Part shown: positions 9,795 to 17,718 of the stretch, piece after piece
How the letters are laid out: the number at the start of each line of letters is the position of its first letter
How positions within the stretch are numbered: the first letter of the stretch is position 1
NCBI GenBank assembly: GCA_002731275.1
Contig: PCBK01000019.1
Location: forward strand, 1 to 64,000
Origin: Deltaproteobacteria bacterium
GTDB lineage: Bacteria > Myxococcota_C > UBA6777
Length of the DNA stretch: 64,000 nucleotides
Direction of reading: 5' to 3'
The notes under the pieces: model-generated
The model's input: the letters and a program-made list of their open reading frames with translations, nothing else
Told to the model about the DNA's origin: nothing
Databases searched by the model: none
Program-made: the position numbers and the translations under genes

Positions 9795-11342
9795 ATGAGT
9801 ATTCGCCAGTGGATCGACCTGCTCGACTCCGACAAGCAGGGAAAAGTACGCTATGCAGGCAATGAGCTTCTAAAGGCAGGCAAAAAAGCACTCCCTGCGC
9901 TGCTGAAAGCCGCCCGTCACCCATCTTCAAGGAAGAGGCGCGCTGTCGCCTATCTCCTCGGACGTGTGACCCCCTCCCAAGACGTTTTTGAAGCCCTCAA
10001 GTATTGTCTCAGCGACGAAGAGCCTAAGGTCCGGAAGAACGCCGCCATCTCCCTCGGCACTGTCGGGACAGAAGATGTCTTAGACGTCCTGGTGGACGCG
10101 CTCTCCAAGGAGATGATCGTCTGGGTTCGTCCCTCTCTCGTCCTGGCCATCGGACAAATTGGTGGTGAGAAGGCCCACGCCGCGCTCGCAGATGTCGAGA
10201 GCCAAACCGAGAAGGAAGCAGAGGCGCTTCGCAAAGCCCTCGCACGTACCGAACAAATCGAGCGAGTGTGTGCATGGGCAGCGACTCCCCCTATGAACGC
10301 GTCTTGCTATGTCTCCTGTCCTGACGGATTTGAAGACGTCGTCGCGCAAGAGGCTCTTTCGCTCGGTCTTCCCGAACCCAAAATTGCAGGTTCTGGGTTG
10401 TTGACGTTCCCCAAAGAGGTCCACCCAAAGCAATGTTTTCCTGCGATGCGTTGTATTCACCAAGTCCGCTTCTTGATCGGTCGAAGGAAGCTCAAAAAGG
10501 GCGACGATAAAGCCTTTCTGGAAGCGATCTCTTCAATCCTCTCCGCGCCTGAATGGATACCTTCGTGGCGAGAGTGGGTTGCGCTCGAAGGCAAGCTGCC
10601 TTTTCGCCTCGCGATACACGGAAAACGACTCAAAAAGCCCCTGTTCGTCAGTCTTTTAGAGGAAGTTCGTGAGGTCTGCGGCGGCTACGAGTGGGAGGAC
10701 CGCCCGTCGAATTACATGGCGGAGCTGCGAATCGAGAGCACATCCAAGGGGGTGTCGATATGGTGTGTGCCGACCTTTATGGAAGATGATCGTTTTGTGT
10801 ACCGCGTCGAAGACGTTGGGGCGTCGATCCATCCTGTTGTAGGGGCTTGTCTCGCTCGATTTGTTCGAAAAGAAGACAGTCAACGTATTTTTGATCCAAC
10901 TTGTGGTAGCGCGACATTGTTGATCGAGCGCGCCTTATTGGATGAAGGCACTCATCTGTTGGGCGTCGATGTCAGTCCGACCGCGATGGCGTCTGCCAAG
11001 ACGAACATTCAGGCCGCGCAGCTCAGCAAACGTATCTCCTTGAAGAAGGCGGATATGAGGGAGCCTATCGAGATGGAGAAGTGCGATGAGATGCTGATGA
11101 ACCTGCCCTTTGGGATACGTTCTCGCAAGCAAGATAAAGATCTCAAGCAATTGTATCTCTCGATCTTTCGGACATGTAAGCGTTCCCTCAAACCGAAAGG
11201 ACGTGCGGCGATCTTCTCGGCCAATGGCAAACTCGTGAAGGAAGCGCTTGGACCTGTGCGCAAAGCATTTCATATACGTGAGCAGCGGATCACCCACACT
11301 GGTGGACTTCAATTGGGGATCTGGTTGTTGGAGAGGAAGTAG
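9795..11342 (+). CDS. HEAT repeats fused to THUMP-like, RlmL/Trm14-type RNA methyltransferase
   Basis: A 515-residue cytoplasmic protein. Residues 1-150 are HEAT repeats, 165-345 resemble a THUMP-type RNA-binding region, and 360-515 form a Rossmann methyltransferase. SAM motif I is FDPTCGSATLLIE (366-378), an acidic residue follows in VDVS (391-394), and the catalytic motif is NLPFG (436-440). This is the N-(L/P)-P-(F/Y)-G form found in N2-methylguanosine enzymes of tRNA or rRNA (RlmL, Trm14, THUMPD families). The family methylates the exocyclic amine of a guanine in structured RNA; the target here is unknown. The HEAT module is not a usual part of the family and may recruit the enzyme. The start at 9795 follows ACGAGG; upstream codons lack support. 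Confidence 0.75.
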   Translation: MSIRQWIDLLDSDKQGKVRYAGNELLKAGKKALPALLKAARHPSSRKRRAVAYLLGRVTPSQDVFEALKYCLSDEEPKVRKNAAISLGTVGTEDVLDVLVDALSKEMIVWVRPSLVLAIGQIGGEKAHAALADVESQTEKEAEALRKALARTEQIERVCAWAATPPMNASCYVSCPDGFEDVVAQEALSLGLPEPKIAGSGLLTFPKEVHPKQCFPAMRCIHQVRFLIGRRKLKKGDDKAFLEAISSILSAPEWIPSWREWVALEGKLPFRLAIHGKRLKKPLFVSLLEEVREVCGGYEWEDRPSNYMAELRIESTSKGVSIWCVPTFMEDDRFVYRVEDVGASIHPVVGACLARFVRKEDSQRIFDPTCGSATLLIERALLDEGTHLLGVDVSPTAMASAKTNIQAAQLSKRISLKKADMREPIEMEKCDEMLMNLPFGIRSRKQDKDLKQLYLSIFRTCKRSLKPKGRAAIFSANGKLVKEALGPVRKAFHIREQRITHTGGLQLGIWLLERK

Positions 11343-11379
11343 GACATTTAGGGTCGTGAGGGAGGAAGATAGAGCGTGC

Positions 11380-11883
11380 TCAGTGAGCGCTGAGGATGAA
11401 GCTTTTGCCACCACTACGCGATTGTCCTGAGGGGAGGACACAGTGCTCCCATTGCCAGCGCGAGGCACCTCTCATCAGGTAGGCATCACCGGCGTTAAGC
11501 TCTACACTGTAATAACCTCTCCCTGTGGGGGGACGAAATCCAATCCGGCGTTGGTCTGTGAGGGAGATGACGAGGATCTCTTTGCCGTGGCGTTTGTTAT
11601 CGATGTGCCATTTAAATTGAGCGGAGAGGTCGCCAATCCAGTCACATAACCTGTATTGATTAGGCGTCGTCGAGAAGAAGCCTTGTTCTTGTAAACGTGT
11701 ACCCCATTCGAGCATCCAGGGACTCGGTGTCGAAGCTTCTTTGCCTCCAAAGTCTCCAAAGAGACGAAAGAGTTGTGGACACTCCGGACGACTTTGTGGA
11801 AGCTCTGGACGTTGAAGAATGTTGTGAATGTCTTGCGAAGAGAGGAGGGCGGGATAGAGCTTCAATCCTGGTGGACGCTTCAT
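11380..11883 (-). CDS. AlkB-like 2-oxoglutarate/Fe(II) dioxygenase
   Basis: A 167-residue protein with the facial-triad pattern of 2OG-Fe(II) oxygenases: HID (His93, Asp95) and WEH (His147), then a short Arg-rich segment before the C-terminal strand. The order YRLCDWIGD, HxD, VELNAGDAYLM, WEH resembles AlkB homologues, which oxidatively demethylate alkylated bases or proteins. It is shorter than E. coli AlkB and lacks an obvious base-recognition lid, so the substrate could be a nucleic acid or a protein. ATG at 11883 (AAAGGT upstream) is better than the far upstream start. It diverges from the Cys-rich lipoprotein gene. Confidence 0.65.
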   Translation of the reverse strand: MKRPPGLKLYPALLSSQDIHNILQRPELPQSRPECPQLFRLFGDFGGKEASTPSPWMLEWGTRLQEQGFFSTTPNQYRLCDWIGDLSAQFKWHIDNKRHGKEILVISLTDQRRIGFRPPTGRGYYSVELNAGDAYLMRGASRWQWEHCVLPSGQSRSGGKSFILSAH

Positions 11884-12006
11884 CGTAGAGACCTTTCGTG
11901 TGCTGTGTATGTCTTCTTTTGTGGGATGTGTCTTCTTGTGCTCACAACGAAGACGAGGCATCATAAGTTCGATTTTGTCCGAAAAACGTCGACGTGTGAG
12001 GTTTCA

Positions 12007-13005
12007 ATGTTTCGGTATGGTGTGTGGTTTTGTGTGTGTCTTTGGCTCCTGTCTTCCGGGTGTTTTTTACTCGATCCCAATGAACCTTGTACGCGGATCA
12101 CGAAGGGTACAACTGCGACAGGTGATCCCATCATTGGTTTGAGCTTCTGTCAGGCAGAGGGGCGCTGTGAGATGGTGGAAGGGGAGTGTAAGCCGACGAG
12201 TGATAAGCATTGCCGCGCGTCGGAGCTTTGTAAGGAAGGATTGTGCTCATTACAAAACGGTGTGTGTGCGTTGATCGACAAACAAGATTGCCTGCGCTCG
12301 GGAAATTGCAAGACATTGGGCCACTGCACTTTGGATGGAGGGAAGTGCGTCGTGACGACGCAAAAAGAGTGCGAAGGGGCGGAGATATGCACGGCGAGTG
12401 GGCAGTGTCACTTTCAGGATGGGACGTGTATTGCGAACAGTGAGGCGTCTTGTGAGGCTTCGACGATGTGCAAAGAGCAGGGGAAATGTACACTGCAAGA
12501 CGAAAAGTGTGTCATCGGTAGTGATGATGATTGCGTGAAGACCGAGGGATGCAAGCTGTACGGTTTGTGCAGCCATGAAGCGGGCGCGTGTATTGCTGCA
12601 AAAGAGGCCGACTGTTTGGGGGCGGAGGCGTGTACACAGGGAGGCTATTGTACAGTGCGAGACAAAGCCTGCTTTGTCGGCGGTGAAGCTGATTGCTTGC
12701 GTACGACGGCCTGTAAAACACACGGCGCCTGTTCGTATCTGTCCTCGACGAGTCAGTGTGCGTTTGACAGCAATTGTCGCCAAGCACCTGCGTGTACGGT
12801 CTTTGGGAAGTGTATCTTTCAGGTGGACAAGTGCGTGGCGACCAACGCGCTCGATTGTCGCGCTGCACAGATCTGCAAGACGAAGGGGTTATGTGGCTTT
12901 GGAGGGGGCGCCTGTGTCGCGATCAGTGAGAGCGATTGTAGACTGTCTAGTGAGTGTCAAAGTCTCGGTCGCTGCAATCTTTCGAGTGGAGAGTGTGTCG
13001 AGTAG
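12007..13005 (+). CDS. Lipoprotein with about 11 tandem four-Cys repeats
   Basis: A 332-residue exported protein. The signal peptide ends in LLSSGC (Cys19), a likely lipoprotein site. The rest consists of about 11 units of some 27 residues, each with four Cys in the pattern CxxxGxC, x6, C, x6-7, DC, then a short spacer such as LRSGN. I know no named family with exactly this spacing. Regular Cys pairs suggest a disulfide-bonded extracytoplasmic rod. GAGG five bases before ATG 12007 sets the start. It ends four bases before the stop of the convergent HEAT gene. The same repeat recurs in the truncated gene at the right edge of the window. Confidence 0.75.
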   Translation: MFRYGVWFCVCLWLLSSGCFLLDPNEPCTRITKGTTATGDPIIGLSFCQAEGRCEMVEGECKPTSDKHCRASELCKEGLCSLQNGVCALIDKQDCLRSGNCKTLGHCTLDGGKCVVTTQKECEGAEICTASGQCHFQDGTCIANSEASCEASTMCKEQGKCTLQDEKCVIGSDDDCVKTEGCKLYGLCSHEAGACIAAKEADCLGAEACTQGGYCTVRDKACFVGGEADCLRTTACKTHGACSYLSSTSQCAFDSNCRQAPACTVFGKCIFQVDKCVATNALDCRAAQICKTKGLCGFGGGACVAISESDCRLSSECQSLGRCNLSSGECVE

Positions 13006-13009
13006 GTGT

Positions 13010-16000
13010 TTATGGTTTGGGGGGTTGTTTTGTGAGGGCTTGTTTGCAGATCGTTCGGGTCTCTGGGGAGAATTTGTCAGAGTGACTACACTGCATAAAG
13101 ATCTGTTTGGCTTGTGGGACTTTGTCGCCAAATGTCGCGAGCATGGACAGGGATGTGCGTAGAATGTCTCCTTCTTCGCGGTTGAGCAGCTTGCGGAGAT
13201 GTGGATGTGTCGCGGCTTCGAGGGTGACGAGTGTTTTGAGGGCTTCTCGTCTTGTGTAGTGGTTGGTTGAACGCAAGAGCGACCTGACGAGGGGGAGCGC
13301 AGAAGAGGCGCTTGCGCCCATCTTCGCGAGCGCGCGCAGCGCGCTGTGTTTGATGTAGCTGTTGGGATCGAGCAAGTCGAGCAAGAAGATCGGCATCGCA
13401 GGCGCGATGTGTTTGTCCATCTTTTGGAAGATCTTAAGGATTGTGTTGCGAATACTCGCTGTCCCGCGTTGGTGAAGTTGCAAGAAGAAGTCAATCTCTT
13501 TTTCCGGTGCGGGCATGATCATCGCGAGAGTCTCGATCGCGTAGCGTTTGAGCAGTTGAGAAGGGAGTAAGGCCAGTCGATCTTTGATGTGGGGGACGAG
13601 AAACGCGAGCTTCGTCTTCCATCGTTTTGCGACCGCATGAAGCGCCCAGTAATAGGTGAGGGTCTCTTGTGTCTTTGTGAGTTGGACAAGAGCTTTTTGC
13701 AGGGAGTCCGGCAAGTCTTTCGCAAAGGTCGTGTGGCGGAGGGTGTACAGCGCGTGGAGTTGGGGTTTCTTTTGTTGGAGCAGTTGAATCATCACTTTGA
13801 TTCCCGCCTTTGTGTACACGCCAATCGCGCTGAGAGCCTTGAGCGCGAGAGTCCGTTCTCTCTTCTCTTTCTTTTTCAGGAAGGGCAGCAAGTCAGGTTC
13901 AAAAGAGCGACCATCTGTTTTAATGTGAGGCGCTGTAGAGAGGACAGCTCGACGAAGCTTTGCGTCGGGAGATTCCAGGTAGCCTCCGATTATTGGGCGA
14001 AACAGTATATGTTTGCGCGCGAGTTGCCATAGACGTTTGAGCCCATAAGTGCGCTTGTATCCTTTGTGTTCGATGTGGACAAGCTGAAAGAAGTGAAGGA
14101 GTTGCTGTGTGTCATCACTGAGCTGTGTGGCGAGGTCGATGAGCCTCATCTTCTCGGCAGAAGAGGCTGTTTGGTAGGTCTTTGTGAGTTGCTGGATCAC
14201 GTTGGGGGTCTGTTTGAGGTGTTTGATCGCGTATTCCTTGGCTGCAGACCAGAGCTGACCTTGTTGGAGCAAGTTGATGATCTTTGCGCGCCAACTCGAC
14301 GTAAACGCCCGCCACTTGATCAGTTGGCGTGCTGCGTTTGATCGCAGACCATAGCGTTTGGTGCGCAGGGCTGCGTTGATGTCTGTGACGACTTTCGCGT
14401 TCTTTTGGGTCTTTTTGAGCTGTCCAAAGTAGGTGATAATCAAATCCTTTAAGACGTGGGATGAACCGGCGAGTACGGAGTGCAAAAGGGGATAGGTCGA
14501 GGCCAGCGGGAACGCTGGATGGGTCAGGACGCGAATGACGGACTCTCTACATGCGTTGTCTCCACCTTTGTAGCGTTTCAAAAGTGTGGGGAGCACTGCT
14601 TTGTTGTAGTGGGATTGCAAGAGCGTCGTGACACTTTTGGAGATAGAGCACGCCGTGGTGTTTGTGATGTGTGTGTTGAAGGTCGCGATCAAGTTCCTGT
14701 CATTAGGGGAGAAGCGGTGCCATGTGAGGAAGGCTTTGCTGCGAACGAGTGGGTCTTTGTGAGAGAGGAGTTTGGTCAGCAAGGTGATGTGGGGTGTACC
14801 GGGGAGACCGAGAGTGTGCAGCGCTTTGAGGATGTGAAGTTGTCGATAAGGCTGTGTCTTAGGTGCGTGCAGTGCTTTGAGGAGCTTGTCTTTGAGTTGG
14901 GTGCGCAAGGAGGTCTTTAGATCGGACGCGAAAGTGCGCAGGGCATCAAGCGCGATCTCTTGCAGTGGGTAGGGGCCTTTGGTCAAGGCTGAGGAGACGA
15001 GATCCTGTAGAAGTGACCGGATTTTTCGCTTCTCGGGCTTGGCTGAGGTTTGGGTGTACAGGCGACCGAGATGTTTGAAGACGTGTTGACGAATATCCAG
15101 ATCCGTATGAAGGCCGAGAATGTCGAGCGTATCGAGTGGGAGCGTGTAAGAAGAGAAGCGCTTGGCGAGCAACGTTAACGCCTCTTTGCGCGTCGAGGTG
15201 TCTGGACGTTTGAGTGCCTGTAGACACGCTGCGAAGAGGACCTTTGGCTGTGTGTGTTGGTTAAAGAGGACAGACAACGCGCTCTTGCTCAGCTGTGTGT
15301 CTTGACTCTGTGCGGCTTGTTGGAGTGCTTTGATCGCGTGGGGGACAGGCCAGCGGAACGCTTGCAACAGGAGGGCTGCGTCCTGCTTTTCTGCGAGCGT
15401 GCCGTGTTTGAGGCGCGCTGCGAGGTAGGTCTGGGCTGCGGGACCGAGGGTCTCCATCGTTTCACCGACATCTTCGAGATCTTCATCGGAGTTGAGACGA
15501 TGGGCGTAGGCAAACAACCCTTGGACGGCCGAAGCAGCGTCTGTCCCGATCCACCCGATCAGGTCGAGAAGTTTTTTATGTGTCGCGCTGTAAGCAGGAC
15601 GCAGCCCCTTGAGCAATGTCTCTAGGTAAGGACGCAGTCGCGAAGGGGTGAGCTTGTTGGAGAGGTGAGAGAGCGCTTTGTGCCGGACGGATGTGGATGT
15701 GTTGAGTGTTGCGTTGACGATGAGGTACAGCAAGATTGGGGATTGGATATAGCGCAAGGTGTCGAGTTTGATCGCGGCGCGGCGGACGCTCTGATCGCTA
15801 TCACGTAGAGCACGATTGAAGAGCAACAGGTTGTCCGGGTTGTTTGGCGCGATTCGCATCAGCGCTTGGATCGCATAGAGGCGGTTGTGTTTGCTGGTGA
15901 AGGCCTTACGCAAGGCCGGAAGGGCGAGACGACTGTAAGGATATCGATAGAGCAAATATGTCGCAGTTCGTTGGAGTTGTTTATCCGAACTCTCAAGCCC

Positions 16001-17464
16001 TTCGAGCATCGCTTGCAGGACGTCTGGATGACGTGGGAACATACGGGTGATTGCGTGCAACGCCGATGAGTTTGTTTTGTGGGTCGTTTTTTCCAGCACT
16101 GCCATCATCAACGCGAAGTCTTTGGGAGAGTGGATATCCTCTTTTTGTAAAACGCGGAGCGCCGTAAGGCGGACTCGTTCATCTTTATCCTGGAGGCTTT
16201 GAAGGCGCAACAGACGAGCGAGGTCGCTTTTTTTGCGTCGTAAACTCCTGATCACAATCCGTCGAACCCGCGCCGAGGGGTCTCGCAGTCCGTTCTCTGC
16301 GTACGATGTGTACTGCTTAGGAGGCAAAGACATGTACGTCAGGATCGCGCGGTATGCTTGCTCTCTCACCTCAGGTGAAGGATCTTGGTGTCGCTGGATC
16401 ACGGCTGTTCTCAGCGCAGGATGTTTCAGTCTGTATGTTGGGGTGCTCTGAATGGCGGCGAGTCGGACGCTTGCCGCTGAATCTTGTAAACCTTGTACAA
16501 GTGTGGACGCGAAGGTTTCTAGTTTCTTTCCATACATCCGATATTTTAGTGCCTTCAGGAAGGCCGCTCTCACGGCTGCATTTGGGTGCTGTGCGAGGGA
16601 GATGTGCTTGGAGAGTTTGCTAAAGGGGATACTTTTGATGATGGCTTTTGAGAGGTCTACATGATACGTCTTGGGTAGCTTGTGTTGGGCCTGCTGTAAG
16701 ACGTCTGTTGGATATTGTGAGAGGACGTTAAGAGCTCGCTCGCGCAGCCTATAGTTGGAGCGTTTGCGCACCTTGAGCAGCGGGATAATGGCTTGGGAGT
16801 GCAGAGGCTTCAGGGCCACAAGCGCGAGCAGGGCATTTTGACAAACGGTGTCCTTTTTGTGGAGGAGGCTTGTGTAAATGAGCTTGCGTGTTTCTTTTGT
16901 GTCGACGCCGAGTTTGCTGAGGGCGAACAGGATAGAACGCAACTCTTTCCACTCTGAAGTCGGCGTGAGCGCGATGATTTGTTTGTGTATGCCTTGCGCT
17001 TTTCGTCCAAGATAGGCAAGCGTGAGCACTGCGTTGGAGCGTGTCTTCCAGTTTTTGGAGCGTAGCGCCTTCGTGAGGTGTGGGAGCGCTTTGGCGCCTA
17101 GCTTTCTGAGCCCCCAGTACGCGGCAGTGCGTACTTTTTTTCCATTGGCACCGAGCTGTTGGACGACAATGGGTAGAAAAGCGGGGTGTGTTTTGGCGAG
17201 GTGTGAGAGGAGTCGGACGAGACGTTCGCGTGCTGGTATACCTAGTGTATTGAGCGCACGAGTGAGTAAAGGGGTCGGAGCCTTGAGCGTCTTTTTGAGA
17301 CGCAGATACGCGAGGCCCCAACTTTTTCCGTCGAGCTGTTGATACGTTTTGAAAGTCAGTGTGGTATGGGGAGCGGAGGATGGACGTGAGGTGGGAGGCG
17401 CGCTCCACACAGGCGCGCTGAGCGCAAAGAAGGATACAGTGGCGACAAGAATTCGTATTCGCAC
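13010..17464 (-). CDS. Giant exported HEAT-repeat protein
   Basis: A 1484-residue protein with a signal peptide ending near residue 21 (PVWSA), then HEAT repeats to the end. The helical pairs recur every 35-40 residues with patterns such as VRxAAxxxLxKLG and ALPxLxKAL, giving an estimated 35 or more repeats. No catalytic motif or membrane segment is visible after the signal. GTG at 17464 is preceded by GAGGAG at nine bases. It would form a very long periplasmic solenoid, perhaps a scaffold for an envelope machine. It diverges from the GH31 gene and converges with the Cys-repeat lipoprotein gene. A frameshift is unlikely because the repeat register stays intact throughout. Confidence 0.8.
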   Translation of the reverse strand: MRIRILVATVSFFALSAPVWSAPPTSRPSSAPHTTLTFKTYQQLDGKSWGLAYLRLKKTLKAPTPLLTRALNTLGIPARERLVRLLSHLAKTHPAFLPIVVQQLGANGKKVRTAAYWGLRKLGAKALPHLTKALRSKNWKTRSNAVLTLAYLGRKAQGIHKQIIALTPTSEWKELRSILFALSKLGVDTKETRKLIYTSLLHKKDTVCQNALLALVALKPLHSQAIIPLLKVRKRSNYRLRERALNVLSQYPTDVLQQAQHKLPKTYHVDLSKAIIKSIPFSKLSKHISLAQHPNAAVRAAFLKALKYRMYGKKLETFASTLVQGLQDSAASVRLAAIQSTPTYRLKHPALRTAVIQRHQDPSPEVREQAYRAILTYMSLPPKQYTSYAENGLRDPSARVRRIVIRSLRRKKSDLARLLRLQSLQDKDERVRLTALRVLQKEDIHSPKDFALMMAVLEKTTHKTNSSALHAITRMFPRHPDVLQAMLEGLESSDKQLQRTATYLLYRYPYSRLALPALRKAFTSKHNRLYAIQALMRIAPNNPDNLLLFNRALRDSDQSVRRAAIKLDTLRYIQSPILLYLIVNATLNTSTSVRHKALSHLSNKLTPSRLRPYLETLLKGLRPAYSATHKKLLDLIGWIGTDAASAVQGLFAYAHRLNSDEDLEDVGETMETLGPAAQTYLAARLKHGTLAEKQDAALLLQAFRWPVPHAIKALQQAAQSQDTQLSKSALSVLFNQHTQPKVLFAACLQALKRPDTSTRKEALTLLAKRFSSYTLPLDTLDILGLHTDLDIRQHVFKHLGRLYTQTSAKPEKRKIRSLLQDLVSSALTKGPYPLQEIALDALRTFASDLKTSLRTQLKDKLLKALHAPKTQPYRQLHILKALHTLGLPGTPHITLLTKLLSHKDPLVRSKAFLTWHRFSPNDRNLIATFNTHITNTTACSISKSVTTLLQSHYNKAVLPTLLKRYKGGDNACRESVIRVLTHPAFPLASTYPLLHSVLAGSSHVLKDLIITYFGQLKKTQKNAKVVTDINAALRTKRYGLRSNAARQLIKWRAFTSSWRAKIINLLQQGQLWSAAKEYAIKHLKQTPNVIQQLTKTYQTASSAEKMRLIDLATQLSDDTQQLLHFFQLVHIEHKGYKRTYGLKRLWQLARKHILFRPIIGGYLESPDAKLRRAVLSTAPHIKTDGRSFEPDLLPFLKKKEKRERTLALKALSAIGVYTKAGIKVMIQLLQQKKPQLHALYTLRHTTFAKDLPDSLQKALVQLTKTQETLTYYWALHAVAKRWKTKLAFLVPHIKDRLALLPSQLLKRYAIETLAMIMPAPEKEIDFFLQLHQRGTASIRNTILKIFQKMDKHIAPAMPIFLLDLLDPNSYIKHSALRALAKMGASASSALPLVRSLLRSTNHYTRREALKTLVTLEAATHPHLRKLLNREEGDILRTSLSMLATFGDKVPQAKQIFMQCSHSDKFSPETRTICKQALTKQPPKP

Positions 17465-17718
17465 GGCTTGTTTCTCCTCTTGGACAAAAATGACGCATGG
17501 ATAAAATGTCTACGTGAGTGTAATCGCGCGGTGTCCGAATTGCAATGCCCTCTCGTGCTTTGGAAACACGTGTTCTTTTGGAGAGCTTGTGTGACGCTCA
17601 ATGTTGGGGGAAAGTAGGTTTGCAATGCGACTGGAACGATGCATAATACCCACATATTTTGTCTATCATCGCACAAATACACTACTTGCAGTAGCCTTAC
17701 ACCATTGGAGAGAATTGG

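Noticed and set aside
16749-17498. 250-residue reverse-strand open frame overlapping the 5' part of the giant HEAT gene
   Set aside because: It lies out of frame within a gene with continuous HEAT repeats and a signal peptide; composition is typical of a shifted frame.
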